A DNA stretch of 64,000 bases, taken from positions 82,175-146,174 of the forward strand of contig NZ_QBUC01000010.1 in NCBI RefSeq assembly GCF_003058165.1, written 5' to 3'. A model generated the notes under the pieces. The model was not told where the DNA came from and searched no databases. It saw only the letters and a list, made by a program, of their open reading frames with translations. The DNA comes from Paenisporosarcina sp. OV554. Its GTDB lineage: Bacteria > Bacillota > Bacilli > Bacillales_A > Planococcaceae. The position numbers were made by a program, and so were the translations under genes. The number at the start of each line of letters is the position of its first letter. The first letter of the stretch is position 1. Positions 61,556 through 64,000 of this stretch are shown in pieces.

Positions 61556-62456
61556 ATTACCAATCGTTTTTGTTGACGACTTTTCAGGGTCAACGGATTC
61601 TATTAAAATACAAGCTGCTATTAATTTTGCACAAACGAATAATAAAAAAGTGGTATTAAGTGGCAATAAAACGTATTCCTTGACTACGCCAATTGTCATT
61701 AAGAAAGGCGTTGAATTGCGGGCAAGTCGGTTGACACAATATACTGTCCAAGGAAATTTCCGTGTATTTGAACTTCAGCAAAATGCATCTCTAGTAGGTG
61801 GTTTCATTACAATTAATAGCTCCAGCTACACCTCTGACGTTATTTTCTTGGATGGAAAATATCAATATGAGAAGACGAATGTGAAGGATTTGTATTTGAC
61901 CAATTGGTCTGGAAAAGTTGGAGGCACAGCTATAAAGCTTTATTCAGGTGCAAACGGAAGCAAGATTCAATATATCAATTTCGAAAACATCTCTATCTCA
62001 AGATTTTCAAAAGGTATTTTTTTACAAGCCGTGAAACCTGCATCTGGTGAGGCATGGGTGAATGCAAATCGATTCGATAAAATTACCATCGATGGTTGTA
62101 CAGATATGATTGTGCTAGACTCAGCAAAACAACCTCCGAATGAATGTTCAGGCAATGTGTTTAGCAATCTTCAAATTCAACCTTCGAGTGATACAACTAA
62201 ACTGTTTACCATTACTGGAACAGGAAATCAGTTTGACGGAATGTGTTGGGATTTACATTTCATCACACATACAAATCCAGTGGTTGAATTCAAACTTGCA
62301 AGTGCAGGCAATCAATTCAGATTGGGCCTTCCGTATAATCGAATCGTCAATAATGGGGATAATAGCAATAGCAAAGGAAGAGATATTTTACCATTAACAA
62401 CGAGCGATCCAACAACGCCTACCATTGGTCAAATCTGGTTACGGGTTGATTTATAA
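61548..62456 (+). CDS. Phage tail-spike-like beta-helix protein
   Basis: A 302-residue protein with the pectate-lyase-like right-handed beta-helix pattern: N-terminal DSIKIQAAINFAQTNNKKVVLSG followed by repeated short beta strands rich in N, S, T and G (FRVFELQQNASLVGGFI, NFENISISRFSKGIFL, NRFDKITIDGC). Such proteins bind or cleave surface glycans as phage tail components. No catalytic set can be named. AGGTGAT precedes the ATG. It is coupled to genes on both sides (61555 and 62456). Confidence 0.75.
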   Translation: MAELPIVFVDDFSGSTDSIKIQAAINFAQTNNKKVVLSGNKTYSLTTPIVIKKGVELRASRLTQYTVQGNFRVFELQQNASLVGGFITINSSSYTSDVIFLDGKYQYEKTNVKDLYLTNWSGKVGGTAIKLYSGANGSKIQYINFENISISRFSKGIFLQAVKPASGEAWVNANRFDKITIDGCTDMIVLDSAKQPPNECSGNVFSNLQIQPSSDTTKLFTITGTGNQFDGMCWDLHFITHTNPVVEFKLASAGNQFRLGLPYNRIVNNGDNSNSKGRDILPLTTSDPTTPTIGQIWLRVDL

Positions 62457-62662
62457 TGGCCACACCAATCACCTACCAAAAAATCCAAACAGCTCGTGGT
62501 ATACTTCGAATTCCAATTTACAAAGTCACTGATGTGACAGATTCTTCTTTTCGCATTTATACTGCAAAAGGAATTGGCTGCTATGACTTAATAATGCCGT
62601 CTAGTGCGACTCCATTACGGGTCATGACAGCTCACGGAATAAGAGGAGTAAGAACGATTTAG
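62456..62662 (+). CDS. Small protein coupled to the tail-spike gene
   Basis: A 68-residue basic protein starting MATPITYQKIQTARGI; the start overlaps the preceding stop by one base (TAATG). It contains three TA(R/K/H)GI-type repeats (TARGILRI, TAKGIGCY, TAHGIRGV), suggesting a short repetitive beta structure. It is probably a phage structural or accessory protein; the family is not recognised. Confidence 0.55.
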   Translation: MATPITYQKIQTARGILRIPIYKVTDVTDSSFRIYTAKGIGCYDLIMPSSATPLRVMTAHGIRGVRTI

Positions 62663-62712
62663 AAAGAAAATTGTTGTGAATTATTAAAAAAACAAGAAAT
62701 AGGTAGAAAATA

Positions 62713-62748
62713 AAAATCCAGCAGCGAATATCGTTGCTGGATTTTCTT
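62713..62748 (+). terminator. Terminator of the tail-spike operon
   Basis: AAATCCAGCA/TGCTGGATTT hairpin plus T-rich tail about 50 bases after the small protein. Confidence 0.9.
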
Positions 62749-62764
62749 TATATGAGAATGCTTA

Positions 62765-62998
62765 GGACAACCCAAAACTACATCAGAGTATATTCAAGCG
62801 ACTAGCCGAGTAGGCTTAGGTGGATTAACACGTCTTGCTGACAATGAAAAACTATATCCAATTATTTTAAGGGCTTTAGAAAATATGAGCCATTGTTCTT
62901 CTGATCCTATTTGTTCCGATGGTGATTTTGAATATATGACCAACGTCTTTCGAGGTTATAATTCCATAAGTAAATACAGTTTTATTAACTCAATTTGA
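62765..62998 (+). pseudogene. Relic of DISARM-type genes: DrmA helicase joined to DUF1998 (DrmB) piece
   Basis: A 77-codon open stretch without a start codon. It begins GQPKTTSEYIQATSRVG, which I recognise as helicase motif VI of DrmA-type helicases, then changes at once to LGGLTRLADNEKLYPIIL and RALENMSHCSSDPICSDG, which resembles the DUF1998 region of DrmB-type proteins, then drifts into unrelated sequence and a stop. A deletion that fused the ends of two defence genes explains it best. The assignment is from memory of these families, not a search. Confidence 0.6.
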
Positions 62999-63078
62999 GT
63001 AAAGATTCAGTAGCTCTTGTCAGCCAGAATTAGTTGGAATATAACACCAATTAACAAGATGATTGGAGTTGATACATA

Positions 63079-63219
63079 TTGGAAAAAATGACTATAGATT
63101 TACAATTATTAGCTGACGTACTCCGAGAAAATAATTGTACGAGTTTAATAAGCGCAATCGCTGAAAGAGATTACCAAATAGCTCAGGTGCTTGATGTCCT
63201 AATTTTGGAGGATTTATGA
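63079..63219 (+). CDS. Small ORF coupled to DUF6241-like gene
   Basis: A 46-residue frame (TTG start at 63079 or ATG at 63088) reading MTIDLQLLADVLRENN and ending with ATGA overlap on the next gene. TTGGAG lies about ten bases upstream. Mostly helical. Function unknown; overlap with the following start supports translation. Confidence 0.45.
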   Translation: MEKMTIDLQLLADVLRENNCTSLISAIAERDYQIAQVLDVLILEDL

Positions 63220-63773
63220 GGAAAATCTTCGCAACATTTAAAACTACCAAGATTCAAAAAGCTGCTATTGTGGTTGCTTGTATCGGATTTTTCAGCATTT
63301 TGATTTACATGAAAGTGGAACCAGATTTGCCTGTATTTCTAAAAAAAGATGTAACGATTGCCGAAGATGGCGGAGCAATAATTGAAGTTGAGGAAAGTTT
63401 AAGTGTTATCGAAGGAGAATTTCCTCTAACCATGAATGATTATGAAGTAGGAGAAGCGATTCACGCTATGTCCCATCAGAAGGTCATATCAAAAGACGAT
63501 GAAAAATGGGGAGCAAAAATACCATTAACTCAAGAGCGTGTAAAAAGATTGATTGAGGTAGTTGAAACTCGTCAACATGACCTTGAATTTGAGAATGAAT
63601 CGCTATATTTTGAAATTCTAAATCGTTGGTCTGACAATGACTTTTCACAAGCTGCACGAGACCACAACCACATTTGGTACAATCAAGGTGGCACCATTGG
63701 TGAAGCTACTGGAATTATGAGCCCCGAACAGGAAATGGATTACATTAAAGCCAATTACGATGTGAATGAATAA
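63216..63773 (+). CDS. Membrane-anchored DUF6241-like protein
   Basis: A 185-residue protein with one N-terminal TM (about 16-34), a variable linker, and a conserved C-terminal region: IHAMSHQKVISKDDEKWG, ILNRWSDNDFSQAARDHN and WYNQGGTIGEATGIMSPEQE. This resembles a Bacilli family I recall as DUF6241; its function is unknown. A GGAGG site lies six bases before the ATG. Confidence 0.65.
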   Translation: MRKIFATFKTTKIQKAAIVVACIGFFSILIYMKVEPDLPVFLKKDVTIAEDGGAIIEVEESLSVIEGEFPLTMNDYEVGEAIHAMSHQKVISKDDEKWGAKIPLTQERVKRLIEVVETRQHDLEFENESLYFEILNRWSDNDFSQAARDHNHIWYNQGGTIGEATGIMSPEQEMDYIKANYDVNE

Positions 63774-63811
63774 ATAAAGGAGATTCCCTAATCGGAATCT
63801 CTCAGGTTGTA

Positions 63812-63855
63812 GACAAAAGGGTTTCGGAATGTGTTCATTCCGAAACCCTTTTGTC
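63812..63855. terminator. Perfect 20-bp hairpin near the IS end
   Basis: GACAAAAGGGTTTCGGAATG and its exact complement flank a four-base loop, followed by ATTTTTATT on the plus strand. It may terminate the DUF6241-like gene or belong to the end of the neighbouring insertion sequence. A shorter GAGATTCC/GGAATCTC stem (63780-63801) precedes it. Confidence 0.75.
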
Positions 63856-63910
63856 ATTTTTATTGAATTTGAGGCAATTATTGAGGAAAGTAGACCTCTC
63901 CGAGGATTAT

Positions 63911-64000
63911 TTATGCCATTTTCGGAGCTCGCCATGTCCAGCTGGCGAGTTTTTTTAAATTCATGGCAGCGAAAGTAAGCATCGCCTGCATCGACAATTT
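63911..64000 (-). mobile_element. IS1182-type transposase, C-terminal end (cut by window edge)
   Basis: The last 29 codons of a minus-strand frame that enters from beyond the window. The segment MQAMLTFAAMNLKKLASW resembles the conserved C-terminal helix of IS1182-family transposases (QAYLTAAAMNLKKLA pattern). The rest of the element is outside, so I cannot say whether it is intact. Confidence 0.6.

Overview
The window is a low-GC Firmicutes chromosome segment from an endospore former of the order Bacillales. The gene content and order follow the Bacillus subtilis recJ/secDF/ruvBA/pheA/obg/spo0B/spoIVF/minCD/mreBCD/comC/folC/valS/hem/lonA/clpX/tig block. Short divergent sporulation proteins and many TTG starts suggest a Planococcaceae-type genome (Sporosarcina, Paenisporosarcina and relatives); that family placement is inference. 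Nearly all genes lie on the minus strand.

Layout. 1-643: repeat-rich DNA with no gene. 644-9819: apt, recJ, a second repeat zone, lapA-like, secDF, comN, spoVB (plus strand) and a DUF421 protein. 9913-14314: yajC, an unidentified two-domain structured element, tgt, queA, ruvB, ruvA. 14514-17420: a small hydrophilic protein, a CotS/YsxE-like kinase, SafA and NiaR. 17555-23087: pheA, pheB, obg, spo0B, rpmA, prp, rplU (with L21 leader and promoter), spoIVFB, spoIVFA. 23088-24174: 21-bp repeats inside four 226-bp tandem blocks. 24175-32792: a NERD protein, minD, minC, mreD, mreC, mreB, radC, maf, a SpoIIB-like protein, comC, and a pilin-LysM fusion. 33032-40360: a diguanylate cyclase, two folC paralogs, and valS with a T-box leader. 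40728-49441: a small membrane protein, a short SpoVID-like protein, an AbrB-family protein, and the heme operon hemA-X-C-D-B-L. 50153-58377: engB, lon, clpX, tig, ysoA, and a KinB-like kinase.

58532-64000 is a mobile or prophage-remnant segment: endolysin, holin without a normal start, tail-spike-like beta-helix protein, small coupled ORFs, a relic joining pieces of two DISARM-type genes (DrmA and a DUF1998 protein), and the end of an IS1182-type transposase at the window edge.

Functional links. SecDF and YajC serve protein export. Spo0B and the KinB-like kinase belong to the sporulation phosphorelay. SpoIVFA/FB process pro-sigma-K. SafA and SpoVID act in coat assembly, and SpoVB in cortex synthesis. 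Prp trims the L27 N-terminus encoded next to it. hemA to hemL build uroporphyrinogen III and its precursors from glutamyl-tRNA.

The most unusual material is non-coding: (i) four different core words, each arranged with a 21-bp period, in six intergenic regions; (ii) a ~250-nt structured repeat in three places; (iii) a ~155-nt hairpin repeat in two copies; (iv) a 212-nt two-domain structured element before yajC.
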